Shown piece by piece: positions 25,001-40,000 of a stretch of 64,000 bases of DNA. A program made the position numbers and the translations under genes. The notes beneath the pieces are model-generated. The model did no database searches. It was not told where the DNA came from and saw only the letters and a program-made list of their open reading frames with translations. Source of the stretch: Trochalopteron elliotii (taxonomy: Eukaryota; Chordata; Aves; Passeriformes; Leiothrichidae); assembly GCA_024734555.1 (NCBI GenBank), contig JANPWX010000038.1, positions 124,001-188,000 on the forward strand, read 5' to 3'. Positions within the stretch are counted from its first letter, which is position 1; every line of letters starts with the position of its first letter.

Positions 25001-28000
25001 ATGTACCGTTTACATAGCCTGATATGAAAGAAAAGGAGAAATTTGCATTTGAACAGAATTACTGTATGATTCACTTAATTTTGGAAAATTTCTGAATCTT
25101 TATACGTTGTTCTTCAGTACTTGAAGAGCCAACATTTTTTTCCAGTTCAAATTAAAAATATTTATTTAGTAAATATTTTACTCTACCTGCTCATACTGTG
25201 CTGTATATACTACATACATGGTATAGGCATGCACATAAAGGATGTGTATATGTGCACACAAGAGGGCGAATATATCTATGACGTGACAAATATTGCTGGT
25301 TAAAAACACTGGTTATTGGCATTCATTGATGATTGGTGCTATGTAGCAAAACCACAACTTCTCAAATTTTTTGTATTTTTCATGACTGTATATTCTCTGG
25401 CTTCCTTTGGTAATATGGCCAAAAATTTGTTCCATAATAGCTTCATAGTTGCTGTTTTTTATATCATAATGAAATATAGGAAGAACATGTGGTAATTTTA
25501 AATACTGTTGAAAGGCAAATTGTACTGTTCACATGTCATTTGGAAGGGTACATTTTTTCCAATCCCAAAGGTTGGGACTTGAGGCTTTACAGTACAGTAA
25601 TTGTATAAGTGTCCAGCAGAAAAAATTACTTCTTTCTTGTTTAATATCAATCATGAGTCTGGTCCGCCAATGCTTAGGGACTTCTCTGCTCCTTCTCATC
25701 CTTTTTTTCTTGATAGGCCATATGTTAGCTGAAATGTCAGTCTAGCTTTATTCTGGAATATTAACGTCAAGTAAAAGATTATGTAATAATGTAAAACAGG
25801 TCTTCACAGAATTTCAATCTGACGTGGTGAGGAGTTGTGTTTTTCTTTGGGAAAGAATTTCCCCAACAATGGATAGAATATAAAATAATAAAAAAAAATA
25901 ATGATATTGATGTATATAGTTTTTTGTTCCTCAGCTCTTTTCTGCCTTCTGTAAATAATTACCTGTGTGGTGGAAAAGAAATATGAGAGATGTTTCAGCT
26001 AGAACTAATAAATTTCCTTTTTTTATGTTTTACCTTTGCTAACAATTTTGAATAAAAAACAAGTCTTTAGAAAACAGACCTTAAATACACTTTCTGATGA
26101 AGTGAACAACCTTAAATGTCTCTTTTTCCAGTTTATAATAAATTAAATATCCATCTTCAATTTGGTTATTTCCTCATGGTTTGATTCAGTTACATAAAGC
26201 AGCCTGGAGGATAATTCCAATTAACATGTTGGATATTGAAATATATTGTTAAACACAATGCTCTATTGTGGTATTCATTTGAATACTGGTTGCATTATTA
26301 TATTTAAAAGGTGTTCTCTGAACATTTGTGCCCTTTCCCCTGCCTGCATTAAATGAGGATGTGTTGTCAGAATTTTGCTTTGTTGTATTTTTAATTGCCT
26401 TTTTTTTTCCAATACAACAGACACAATTGCAGTGGAGTTTCATTATGTATGTAAAGCTTTCTATTCCGTGAAAAACTTTCAAAAAATGGTAGAATTAGAG
26501 ATGGGTGTACAGGGCTGTGTAAAAGACAAGTTACCCTTGACCACTTGTTCCTGTCTTTTTGCCCTGGTTGCTATTTTCACAGGAGGTCCTGCAGTGCAAA
26601 GATTTTCAGTTTTCCTCGGGAATCTGAGGTTCTCTTTCATTACTTTTTGTTAAAGACTACTCTTGTTGATTAATGAGAGAGACCTAGTTTGTGTAATCAT
26701 TTGTGGAAACTGAACTGGAGAAGAACAGAGGAATTTCATGACTTTGCAAAGAGGGGAAGTTGTTAGAGTTTTTTCTTTTCTTCCTTCATTTCTTTAAATG
26801 TGGATGCATAAGAGTTTGAGACATTTGAGTACCATTACATGGCACATGGAAGACATCCAGGGGATCAGGCCCAGCGAATATGGATTTATAAAAGGCAGGT
26901 CCTGCTTGACCAACCTGACCTTCTGTGGCAAAGTGACCTGCTTACTGGATGGGGGAAAGGCTGTGGATGCTGTCTGTCCAGACTTCAGTAAAGCATTTGA
27001 CACCATCTCCTAGAGCATGATCCTTGAAAAACTGGCTTCTTGTCACTTGGATGGTTGGGTCTTTCATGGGCAAAAATATGACTCTATGGCTGGACAAGAG
27101 AGTTGTGGTGCTAAATCTGCTTGGTGGCTGGTCACTGGGGCTGTGTTCCCCAGGGCTCAGTTTTGGGGCTGGTCCTACTTAACATCCTTGTTGATGATCT
27201 GGATGTGCGGATTGAGTGCACCCTCAGTAAATGCACAGATGACACTAAGCTGTATGGGGGTGTTGATCTGCTTGAAGGTAGGAAATCTTTTCAGAGAGAC
27301 TTGGACAGACTGAGTCATTGGACTGAGGACAACTGCATGAAGTTCTATAAGGTAAAATGCTGTGTCCAACACTTGTGTCCCAGCAACCCCATGCAGTGCT
27401 ACAGACTGGTAGAGAAGCGGCTTGAGAGCTTTATGGCAGAAAAGGGACCTGGGGGTGCTAGTTAACCACCAGCTGAATACTAGCCAATATGTGCCCAGGT
27501 AATGACATCTTGGCCTGTACCAAGAATAATGTAGTTAGTAGGACCAGGGCAGTGATTTTCCCCTTGTGTTCAGCATTGGTGAGGCTGTACCTCAAGTACT
27601 GTGTTCAGTTCTGGGCACTTGAAAATAACGCTGAGGTGCTGAAGCATATCCAGAGAAGGGCAACAAGGCTCGTGAAGGGTCTAGAGAACATGTCTTATCA
27701 GAAATGGCTGGGGGAGCTGGGTTTGTTTAGCCTCGAGAACAAGAAGCTCAGGGGGGGCCTTCATTCCTCTCTACAACTTCCTGAAAGGAGGCTGTAGTGA
27801 GGTGGTGGCTGGTCCCTTCTGCTCTTCCTGCAGAGAGGACAAGACGAAATTGTCTTGAGCTGAAACAGGTGAGATTCAGATTAGATTGTAGAAAAAAAAA
27901 TCACTGTTAAAAGGTCAGGAATTAGAATAGTTTTCCTGGGGAGTTGGTGGAGTCATGCCTGGAGGTATTTAAGAAGTGTTTGGATCTGATGTTGGGTAAT

Positions 28001-31000
28001 GTGGTTTAGTGTTCTAGCAGTTACAGTGGTAGTGCTGGGTTAGTGGTTGGACTTGATGTTAAAGGTCTCTTCCATTGATGACTCAATGATGCTGTTGAGA
28101 TTTCAAGCAGTTGTGAATACCACATAAAGAAGAGTAGAAAACATGAAAGGTAAGGCAGGAAAGCATAATGGCAAATGAAAGCTGCTAATTTTTAAAAAAA
28201 TGACTAACAGAGCTTGTGGCGAAGAAGATTCAAAGGTGAGAGGCAGAGAAGAAATGACAGTTGGCCTCAGAGTGGTTCTTGGAATCATGATCTAGGATAG
28301 ATGGGAGAAAATAAAATAAAGAGTTGGAGTATTGTACACCTCACCTCACAAAAATGAGGAGATTCAAACAAGTAGGTGGTCAAGATAATTAATCAGAAGA
28401 AAATAATTATTAAGAAAGGGAAACAGTACTGAAGATTAGGCAGGTTGCACTGGGAATTATAGAGGAGAATATGTCAGAAAAAAACGTCAAAGTCTATAAC
28501 TAGGGTCCAAGTAAGATTTGTAGTTGGATAGTATAAGAAAAAAGGAAAAAAAAAAGGCACAATTACCTGCAAATATATGAGAACAGCATCAAAGGAATGA
28601 TAAGAGAATCTTTAGGGAAGTTTCTAAGATGTAACTGTATAGGTGGTAATTCTAGAAATAATCTAAAAACTCCTGAAATCTTAGGAGTGTTAAGACAATA
28701 AAGATGTATATTAAATCCTGTTCACTCTGCATTATGATTCAGAATCCAGAGAGACAGTGAGAATTGCCCGACCGAGGATGTTCAAAATGCAGAGTACGAA
28801 CAGCTGATATCAAAGAGGGAAAGGTTAGGAGTCTTTCAACTGTTTTTAAAAAAAGGGGAGAAGAAAGTGTGCTATGATGTGAGAAATGGGTAGTAATCAG
28901 ATGGCTTTAAATGTCACTGAAAGTGAAAATCAACATACATAACAATCTGACCTGGTTTTCAGTATAAATAGTATAGATTCAAAGGCCCTATGATTAACAG
29001 TAACGAGTGATAAGAATCAATCTCTTAACTGCAGAGGAAACTCAAACCTCAGTATATTTGGGTTTGGGACATATCAAGCCCTCAACAATGGTTCTAACAA
29101 ATGGAAGTGTGGATTAAGAGTATTTTATCAAGTCAGGGTGAATCTGTATGATCTGAAGATGAAGTATGTGTTAAATTAGAATTGTTTTCCTGTGTTCCTC
29201 AGAGAGACTGGCTTGCCTTCTCTGCCTTAATGTTTGTCTGCATCAATTTCCATGTTCAACAAGCCACTGATGCTTGTTGAAGGTGGAGACAGCTTTGTCT
29301 ATGGAACAGCTTCATGCCTTGTAAACCATGCCTCCTTGATTCTTTCTTTTCTCCTCTTTTAGAATATTCTGTTCCTAGATATTTTATGCTGTGTGTCGTA
29401 TGCAGGTATTGCTTAGACAAGTCTCTGAAATTTCAATGATTCTTCTAACTAGCATTAGTTTTACTCATCTTTTTGTATTTTTTATCAAACTGGCAGGTGT
29501 TATTTTCACATTGCCCTCCTTCTATTTGTTCAACCACGTGTGTGTAAAGAAAGGGGGACACAGTATTCCATTAAATCAGAGAATTTCAATTTAGTGATAA
29601 ACATGTGTACAGCACCAACAATAGAAAACTGCTGCATGCTGTGGAAAGACCTATGCAAATCAACTGATTCTGTTCTGCCTGGTTGACTTTCTTCTATAAG
29701 TAAACGTCATAACAGAAGAGTTAGATATCCTTCAAGAAATTCTTAAAGGTATGTGAGCTTTCAGAACAGCATCCAGATTGAACTAATTTTTGATTGACAA
29801 TTTCCATTCTTTTTCCCAGGTGTGGTATAACCAAAGAGGTTTCCATTCACTGCCATCTTATTTAAATGAACTCAATAACTTCATTCTGTGGCTCAGTTTA
29901 CCTTCTCATGTGGATTGGAGACAGTATGGTAATAACCTTTCTTTGTATTTATTAATGTATTTTGGAAAGTAGTTTTAAAATAAACTATAATAATTACAAG
30001 TATGAAATTTTTTCAGTTTATGGTAGGATTTCAGAGTCCCATTTCTCTGGAGGATTGAAAGGTGAAACATTTAATTACACAGAAAGTTTGTGTGGAGAGT
30101 GTAGTACACAGTAAGGTAAAATCTGAATTTAAATCTCAACATGCCATATGAATTCCTTACAGAGACATTCCTGTGGAATAAGTAAGCATAAATTGGTTTG
30201 GGATGTTAGTCCCTCTGAAACTACTGCTAGTGCTTACTTAAATGGGATGACTAAGGCTCAACAGACTATGGATTTATAACTTCTTTGGCATTTCACTATA
30301 TCTCCTTATATAAATAACCTGGGCAAATCCAGATTATCCTGTAAATTTACACAGCAGTGTGATGTTTCATAGCATCCTGTTACTCAAGGAACAGAAAAGG
30401 CTACTATATCTTATTATTGTACAAAACAAAAGAGCAAATAATGTATCTGACATGTGAGTTCTCTGATTCTGATAGCCCTGAACTTTATAAAAATGTGTTG
30501 AAGTAAAAATTTTAAGAACCAACATCTAAAAAAATGACTGCAGCCAAAGACTCAGCTGCTAACACAGATGAACTTTTAGGATGTGGAAATCTAGTCTGAA
30601 ATCTGGGCTTGATTAACTTCAGAAGTTCAGGTTAACTTCTATTCATTCCAGTTCCTTTCATTCTTAAGATTCTGTTAAATAGGGATTTGGTTTAGAGAAA
30701 TTTAAAAAGACCTTATGACCAATTTTAAAACTTCTTGTAAAGTTAGGATGTTTGCCTGTAATGGTAAAAGTATTTTAAGTGTTTTTATAATGAAGAAAGA
30801 AGACTAAATCAGTGAAAATGGGGAAGGAATCCTGAGAATCTGAAAATAGAAATTTGGTAAGAAACTTTCTGGAATGTCTAAGAAAAAAAAAAGCAATGGC
30901 TTGATTTTAAGATGGTTGAGGTTTTATTTTTCTAAATTAATTATGAGAATGGATCAAAAGTAATATGTTTACACAGAAACTTTGAATTAAATCAGATATT

Positions 31001-34000
31001 TTAATAAGAATTGTTAATAGAAATCAATTTTTAGTCAACTTTGCCTGCACTTCATGAGTCGTACTGATGCTAGCTTTTTTTCTGTACCATTAGATATCCC
31101 ATTCTGGAACTTAAATGTTTGTGTACCCTTACTTTTATATCCATCATGGATAATCAGTGCTTGCTGCCCTGCTTACACTCAGAGAAAATGATAGCTATCC
31201 CAAAGACTGTGGGAATGATGTATTTTTTGATATTGCATGACACAGAAACACAGCAAGCACAACAGTGCTTAAGAAATACTTCAAGTCTTGTACTGACATC
31301 TGTACAAGTATGGGCTCATAGTATAATCTTGTGGCAGAATATGTTAGCTGCCTGCAAAGTAGAGTTTAAGAACTAGAAAGTAATTTATTTATGTCTTCAT
31401 CTATTGAAGAAGTCTAAGGAGGAACTTATGCTCTTAAGGCATAATGCAGAGGGAACTGTCACAGAAATTTAAGAAGAGAGGTCAAGTTACCTCCCTAGAT
31501 ATCTGTATGTATGTATTTGTTTCTGTAATCACATTTGTATATGTATATGTGTGTATTTTTTGTGGAGACCTGTTGGAACCCTGGTCACTGAGAACTTTAG
31601 ACATTCTGTGCTGAGAGGCACTGAGCCCCAAGAAAACCTGCGTTTAACCTGAGGCCGTGGAGAAGGCTTCCAAAATTGAATGATAGAACTGGGATTACGG
31701 GTGTGTAGTTTGAATAGAAGTGTGGAATTTAACATCACATGGTGGAAAACTTAGAGTTTAAGGTTTTAGAATATAGTAATATATATACAAAGCAAGACGG
31801 AGGTTTTAGGCCAGAGGCTGAGTCCTTCTTTGTCCACTTCCTTTTCATGGGTCTAGGTGGTATTTCGTAATTGGATAGAAAAGTCCACATTGTGGGCCAC
31901 GGGTGGTTGGTTATTAGGTTAAAGGTAAAAATAATTTAGGTGTCATTTCTTAATTGGACATTTTATCCTTAAAAAGCCTTGTAGAGAGAGAGATAGGGAC
32001 ATTTTTTAGTTTGTTAGCCAGAAGTGCTGTAGAACTCATGGTTTTTGAGTCTGTAATATAGATAAGAATTAATAAAAATCTGAGTCCAATCAAGAAATAC
32101 TGTCTCACACATTTAATCCCGATCCTGGCAAAAGAAGATAAAATGAAGCAGAGACCAATACATATGTATATTTTATTTTTAAAAAACTCAACAGTTTTCC
32201 AGTGCTATATGGGCCACTTGAACTCAGTTCACTTTGACTTCTAACTTTCTCTCATTTAAAGATACTATTCTAACAGGGAAGAACTATTCATATATTTTGT
32301 TATTCAAATTGTTATATGCAGTCCTGTAAATCAGCAATCAGAAGATCACATCCTGTGTTGCAATACTGAAATCTGTTGGTTTTGATTTTTTTTTCCTCTA
32401 AACTCTGTTTATAGGCAAGGTCAGTTCTAGAATATTGCTGGAAATTGCAGTGAGGAAGCTTGTTAAGATGTTGCAGAAACATGGTTTTGTAGTTCTGCCT
32501 CGCATTAATGAGATGTTTTTTCACAGAACAACTTTTTTCCTGTCAACAGAACCAGCACTTCTGTATTACTTTTAAGTGACATAAAAATAATTCAGCCCTT
32601 TAAAAGGGACTGTAAGGACTAAGTCTTTTCTTCCTTCACACAAAAAAATAAAATTGCTTCACAGTAAAAAACTTACTACAACAGAGTAGAGCTTTGCCAT
32701 GTATATGAACAAAATAGCATCAACTATGATATTGTAAAAACCTTGAGCAAGATCAACAAGATCAACAACTTGTTTAAGTGCTCTTACAAAAGCTAAGAAA
32801 CCCTTTCACTTTGCAGTTATATCCTATGTGTATTTCTTGAACATGAACCCAGTTGGAGTTCTCCCAAGATCTTTGGAAGGAGGGAAGAGTCATTAGAGAC
32901 CACATGCTAAGTTCTACCTGCTTTGCCCATAAGGACAGGTCCAGTAACTTTCAATGGAGATCAGTAGCAGTGGTCCAAGTTTGTGAGAGGTTTTCATAAA
33001 AGGGAGCTGAGCAGGGGGCTAATTGCTTTTGTTTAAAGTTCTTTCTGCAGTCATGAGGTTACAGGGAATATAGACTTATGATATGGTATGGAAGTTTGAA
33101 GGAAAATATTTCACCCAAGCATGTAGAAGACATAATCTACCTTGCACTGGTTTATATCCCTAGGGATTTGTATGTGTTCAAAAACCTTTGAAAAAAATTG
33201 ATTATTGCTGTTTGTTGTGCCAGTCCTAGTTACTGACTCCACAACATGCAGCAGCAGGAAATTATATTTATTTAGTTATTAAAAAATCTGTCCATTTTGC
33301 TATTGTGTAATCTGATCTTCAAATACTTTCTCTGCAAGTAGAGAAATTTCTCCTCACCCCTGCCTCTTAACAATTTGGGACTATTGGTAAATTTCTCTGT
33401 GAGGATGCTTGGAAAGTTTGTTTGTTTCTTGTAATTTTCATGTATATAGTGGTGTGTCTGATGAAGAAAATATGTGTGCCCAGCTGGAGGCACATGAAAG
33501 TAGATGGAGCAACAGAAATTGGCCCAATCAGTTTATTCCAGTTAATTGTAGTTAACGAACCAGATGTCTGTTTTGGAGCAGCAGTTCTGTAATACTTCTT
33601 GTATAAAAATATGTCATTTTCTCTATCATGTGGGTATCGACCCCTACCTTCATCATCATGTAAGTCTGTGGTCCCATTGTGGGAAAATGTCATCTGTCTC
33701 AACTGTGAAGAAAATCAAATGCATTCTGTTTTCTAGTGGGTTATAAAGTCAGTGGCAGATGATGAAAATTAACATGTTAATAAATGAATTAAAAAAACCC
33801 CATCACCTCTGACTGGTATTCAGGCTTATATGAATGATGTTTTCTGATCTCTTTCTGAAATACTGCATTCTTACAACTAAGTAATGTAATTTTGGCCAAA
33901 TAAAAATGCAATAATGAAGCAAGAGGAATAAAAAACTAAAAGGCAATATTTTTTGCTTAAGCTTAATATAGAAATTTTCATCAAGTAAAAATGTTATTTT

Positions 34001-37000
34001 TCACACTTAATTGTATAACATTGGGTCAGAATGTGTTTATCATGCTGGAATATAGGAGAAGAACTATCATCTCCTTCTAAGGGTAAGGCTATAAAAAGAA
34101 GGGAGGAGTGGTTGCCATATGTAATGATGTCTGTAAAGTAGAGCGGTCAAAAGAAGTTCTTACATCATTGTTTAAAGAACAAAAATGTCTCAGTATAGAA
34201 GAGCTTTTTGTGATGCAGCTGCCCCGTCTTAGGATTCCTATTGAAGTCACTGATTTTTTTAAAAAAACTTTCTTACTAGGATTCATTGTAAGCTTTCATG
34301 TAGCACCCACATTTATTTCAGATTCAATTCTTCAAAAGAGCAGAAGAGATCAAGGGAGTAATTTTCAGCTGAATTTTGGTGGAAAGTGGCTGTATAGTTT
34401 CCTGAATGCTTTGCAAATTGTAACTTTAAACTTTATTACAAAGGAAACTGTGAAATGGCCTTTGGGTGGAATCCTCTTAAACATGTCTAGTTGGTGGGGG
34501 AAACTAGAATAGAAACCATTTATTTATTTTGATGCCTGTGAAATTCTCCATAAAATATAAATTGAAATTTTCAGTTAGTAGTAATGTTTCATTTTATATA
34601 AATGGCAATATTATCACATATATATACCCACACACACACATACATACACACGCATATTACCTCCATTTTTCCTCCATATTTTATTTAATCTGAAATAAAA
34701 TGTCTGGAACAAAGAAAGCTAGATTGGTCTTCTATTCAAGTCTGCCACAATCATGGTATTTAGAATCAGTAGCACAGATCTAAACTGATCCAGGTATACA
34801 AGACTCAGCTTGACATAAGAGACAGTTTACAAAGAAGTGCCAAGAGACAGATTCAGACATACCCAAAATACAATACAGAACCATGAAATATACCTGGGGA
34901 CAGCTCTGACTAATCTACAGTGATGGCGTACAAACTTGAAGACCTATAAGACTTTTTCATCTAGATTTCTCCAACTGATACTGAAAAAATATTGTTGAGT
35001 TCATATCACTTTTCCCATTTTTACTGAAAAACCACAGATTTTGAAGTGTGTTTATGTGGAAAGTTGCACCCAGGTGGGATGGATTGGACTACCAATGTCT
35101 TCTGTTCTTTATCGTATACAAGACGGAAACATCCAACTCTCTAAAGTTATGCCAAATAGTGTATGTCTTTATTTTCTAATGCAGGGTCAGCTGGTTTAGA
35201 TGTGAGATAAAAGATCTAGAGCACTTTCTCCTGAAGGCACAGATTGCAGACTTGTTAATAAGATGTTGGTATAGAGAAGGGTGTCCTGAGTTGTGCAGCT
35301 CCTGAAAGGCAACAGAGCAGGATGCAGAATGTTCATAGGAAACTTGTCTATTGTGGATGTATTTTTCTTTTTGCTCTGAGCTTTCCTATCCAGAATGGAA
35401 AAGTATAGTATTTTACTGTAGGAAATGTTACAACCCTTCAAATATTTTATGAACCATTTATTTCACTAGGTTAGGAATGTCTTTTTAACAAATTAGAATC
35501 TAAAATTTGTTTAATCAAGAACAATGTAAGGAAATAAGTAGGATTGTTCCACCTAGAAGGGAAAATACAAAAGGGAAATCATAGAGAAGCTGAAGAGAGT
35601 ACAATGAATAGTTTACTGCCTCTTCTACTATTAAGCATGCAGCATGGGGCTCCTAGTGTCATTTTCAAAGTAAATGCACTGTCCTGCCTAGGCCTCAGCT
35701 GTGCTACTCCTGAAATTTATAGTTAAACTGTAAAGCTCTAACTGCTTCCCACTCTTTTTGCCATTGTAATGTGGCTTGCAGGACTGGTAAAATTGCTCTT
35801 TTTCTCAGTTGTAGAAAGCAAAGTCTTTCATTGAGCAATACAAGAGATGATAACTGAGCCTTTTAAATTAATAAAAGACAAAAATGAGGGCAATCGGGGA
35901 AAGAACCACACCAAAACCATAGTTAACTTTAGGCAAAACAACTGAGAAAAGAAAGAAAGTGCAGCTTCATAGCTGAATAAGAAGCTAGAAAATATATTAC
36001 CAAAGTAACTGGCTGCTTGTGCTCTCTGTTGTGATTGCCATCTGGGTTCATTCCTTTTCAGAACTATACATGCATAAATCTATCAACTAGCATGAATTCA
36101 GAGATGTTCCTTTCTTTGAGATGCCCTCGTCTTCACTCTGCTCAAACAGGGCAAATCGTGCCTCTCATTTTGGAATCTCTTCATTTTTATATTAAAGAAG
36201 GTTAAAAGGTCTAAGAAAGTCTTTCATCATGGTGTTCTTGCTCTCTCTGGATAGAGCATTAAAGTGTAAGATTCTCCATGGTCACAGTTTTTCCCATCCC
36301 TGAATTGCTTTGACATGGTTTTGGAAAGGTTGGAATGGATGTCTGTTACAATTTTTCACCTCTGCCCATAAAAAAGCTTAAGTCATCACTGTAAAAATGA
36401 TGTGACAACTGCATGCTGAGGACATAGACAAAGGATATTTTAAGACAATTAAGAAAAATTTTGGTGTGATTAAGTCAGGAGAATATAATGGCAATTTGTT
36501 GGTGTGGAAGAAATAATTTTTATACTGAGAAATTTATGAAAAGGAGCAGACAGAGTTAATGCTAAATCATATGATATTTGGTGTTATTGCCTGGCTTGCT
36601 TTTCCCTTGTAAATACTGAAATGGTAAAATTTGCCCTGAGCTATTCACAAGGCTTGCAAGTACAGTCCTTAAAAAAATCCTTGCATAAACACCAGAAGCA
36701 TCTGTTTAATAGGAATTTTATAATTTGGAACTTCTTAGTTTATATGTCATTTATAATTTTTAAGTTCTTAAAGATGGCAGATAGTTTTCAACTTAATGAG
36801 CCTCATTATAGCAGCTTTGCATAGTAAAAAGGCATATAAAGGCAAGAAAGTATCAATAGGTACATTTTACATCATGTTAACAGCCATATTGGGAAAGAAA
36901 TATTTGTAAAAAAAGATGGTCTAGGTGGTTAGAAGAACTGTAGGAAGGCATAGGTTATAGAAGTACATGGAAGGATTTTTTAAATAAATACATATATATA

Positions 37001-40000
37001 ATAGCTAATACCATATATTAATTCTGTTGGTTTGTTCTGGTATTTGGAGAAAATTTGTAACTTATTTCTTAAGTTCAAGGGAACTTTTTCCCTTTGTGAA
37101 TTACAGGCCAGTTTGTTGTCTTTATATAAATTAATAATTTATTTTTTGATAATTTCTTCTATAGTGAAGAAATCATTATACTAAAAAAGTAGGAAATTCA
37201 GAGATTGTCATGCCCCAGACTAATTGAAGAAACTTAAAATACCAAATGAAAGGCAAGTATTACATTTAATGCAGTGATAAAATTTTGAATTCTAAACACA
37301 ACTGAACTTAGTTTAGCACAGTCATACTTTTCTTACTTGTAATCCACAACCTTGTGAAATTTAATTTCATTTGTGAGTGTAAATTAAAAGATGTAATCCT
37401 TTCTTTCATCTATATGGTTTAAATGGAAGATGTCTGTCAAAAATATTTGCTACTTTTAAGAAGTGTAATTAGTTTTTGTGATTCTTCCATAGAAGGAAAT
37501 TAATTCAGTGTAATTTGCCTTTTGATTGGTGTTGTATGATACAATACTACAAGGAGCATTATGCTATTTAATGTCATGGAGTTTTATTTTCCCCTGCAAT
37601 TATCTCTGTTTCACAGTTTCCCTTTATTCTGTACTAGAAAGTTAAAGCAGTGCGCTTCTGTATATGGAATCCAAGTCAACTGCTGTAGACTTTTGTTTAA
37701 TATCAATGCAGTAATCTAAAAGTTTTGTTAGTTTCCCCCTGAGATCTTGCTGCTGGGCAAGAAAGGGAATTTTCCTGCTTTGCTCTGCACTGGAGTGGCC
37801 TCACCTTAAACATTGTATGCAGTTTTGGGTGTCACAATATTAAAAAGATATTAAGCTATTAGAGAGCTCCCAAAGGAGGGCTGCAAGGACAGTGAAGGGT
37901 TTGGAGGGGAAGCCTTATGAGAAGCAGATAAAGTCACTTTGTTTGCTCAGCCTGGAAAAGAGGAAATTGAAGGGAGAGCTCATTGCAGTCTTCAGCATTC
38001 TCATGAGGAGAAGTGGAGAGGCAGGTACTGATCCCTTCATTCTTGTGACCAGAGACAGGACTTGAGGAAATTGTCTGAAATTGACCCAAGGAAAATTTAG
38101 GTTGGATATCCTAAAGGAAAGATTTTTCATCCAGAGGGTGGGTGGACACTGAACAGGCTCCCCAGGGAAGTGGTCACAGCAACAGCCTGACAGAGTTCAA
38201 GAAGTGTTTGGGCAAAGTTCTCAGGAACATGGTGTGTACTCTTGGGGTGTCCTGGGTAGGTCAGGAGTTGGATCTGATGATCCTGGTGGGTCCCTTCCAA
38301 TTATGCATATTCTGTGATTATTTCCTCTGATATGCCCACTTTTATTGAAGCATTGGAAAAGCCTAGAAAAACTTTCTGGGAACTAAACTAAACTTTTTCC
38401 TGTCATGCTACTTCTCCTTTACATAAATGGAAATTCAGTGGTTCCAGTGGGAAAAAATAATTTTCTTTGATATGCCAGTTTTGCTTCAGAACAAATAGCA
38501 GCAATTGTTTAAAAAATTAATGCTTTAAAAGAAAAACAAAGGAAAATTTTAAACAGTCCCTGAAGGCACATGACATGAAAGACTTCTACAAATAGCAAGG
38601 TATCTACTAGTGATACATCAAAATGTTATCAGCTTGAATCTTCTTTTGTTTTTCTAACTACCATTGGGCTTCAGTGTACTGCATTTAGCTGTTATTTGAA
38701 AAATCTTTACCTTGTACAAGTTTTGTGTGTGAGTTAATAATCATCCTGTTTTTCGGCTTTTTACCATGCAGTGACTTTGTGATGTTTAGATTACTTTGGC
38801 TTGAAGATGAGGCATGAAAAATTAAAGGGGAAAAATAAATGCTTGCTTAGTCAATTGTACTTATTGAAGAATGAAGATTTTTTTTGTCTTTACACAGCTG
38901 GACTTTAACAAATTCAATTAAGTGCTGCCCCATAGAGTCACTCTATGCTACCAACAATTTATATCTTTATATATAATTTATATCTTTATATCTTTATCAA
39001 AGATAGTGGAAAATTATGATTGCTGTTAGGATTAAGTTTCTTTCTTTGTTTGTTTTAATTTGGAACAGCATAGATTTATTTAGACACTAATCAAATAATG
39101 CTGATGTCATGGTTTAATTTAAGGCCCACTCACACAGCCGCTTGCTCACTCTCCCCTGGTGAAATGTGAGAGAGAATATTACAAGTGATGAAACTCATTG
39201 GTTGAGATAACGGCAGTTTAATATGTAAAAAAAAAAGCCACACACACAAGCAAAGCAAAGCATGGAATTCATTCACCCTTTTCTGTGGGCAGGAAGGAGT
39301 TCAGCCATTCCCAGGAGAGCAGGGCCCCATCATGCCTAACATTGACTTAGGAAGGCAAATGTCATCACTCCAAACATCCCTCCCATTCCTCTTTCTTCCC
39401 CCATGTTACATGCTGAGCATGATGCCACATAGTATGGAATGTCCCTTTGGTCAGTCAGAGTCAGCTGTCCCACTGTGACCCCTCCCAACTCCCTGTGCAC
39501 CCCCACCATGCTCCCCACTGGTGGAGCTGGGGAGGAGCAGAAAACATCTTGGCTCCAAGTGCTGCTCAGGCAGAGCTAAAACATCCCTGTTTTATCAAGA
39601 TTGTTTCCAGCACAAATCCAAAACAGACCCCCACACCAGCTTCTGTGAAGAAAACTAATTCCATCCAGCACAAAACCAGCACGGCTGGCACATCTGTCAG
39701 GCACACCTGCAGAGATAAGTCACAAACAGCATCAAGTCCAGTGGAACAGCAACTTTTGCAGTGACAATGTTGTGCACTTTCACTCCACAATTTTTCTTGT
39801 TTTGCTTGGAAAAAAAAAAAAAGGCAGAAAGACACATCTTTTGTTCATAAACCACCTTCCAATTCCGAAGTTAATTTTGCTAGATTGCTACAGGCTGGTT
39901 ACACCAAGAACCAAAATAAGCCTAAGAATTCATTGCCAGCTCAGGATTTTTCTTGGTCTGCCAAACTGGACATGTTTTTAATGTGGAGTTCTACAGTTTC

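Noticed and set aside
27017..27465. Open frames of about 100 codons treated as genes
   Set aside because: They are broken reading frames of the CR1 reverse transcriptase, not host genes.
33367..33702. 111-codon minus-strand open frame
   Set aside because: No recognisable motif or domain; it overlaps other frames of similar size and lacks any supporting signal.
39447..39835. Open frames of 105 (+) and 89 (-) codons
   Set aside because: They lie largely across an antisense solo LTR whose GC-rich sequence has few stops. No gene is indicated.
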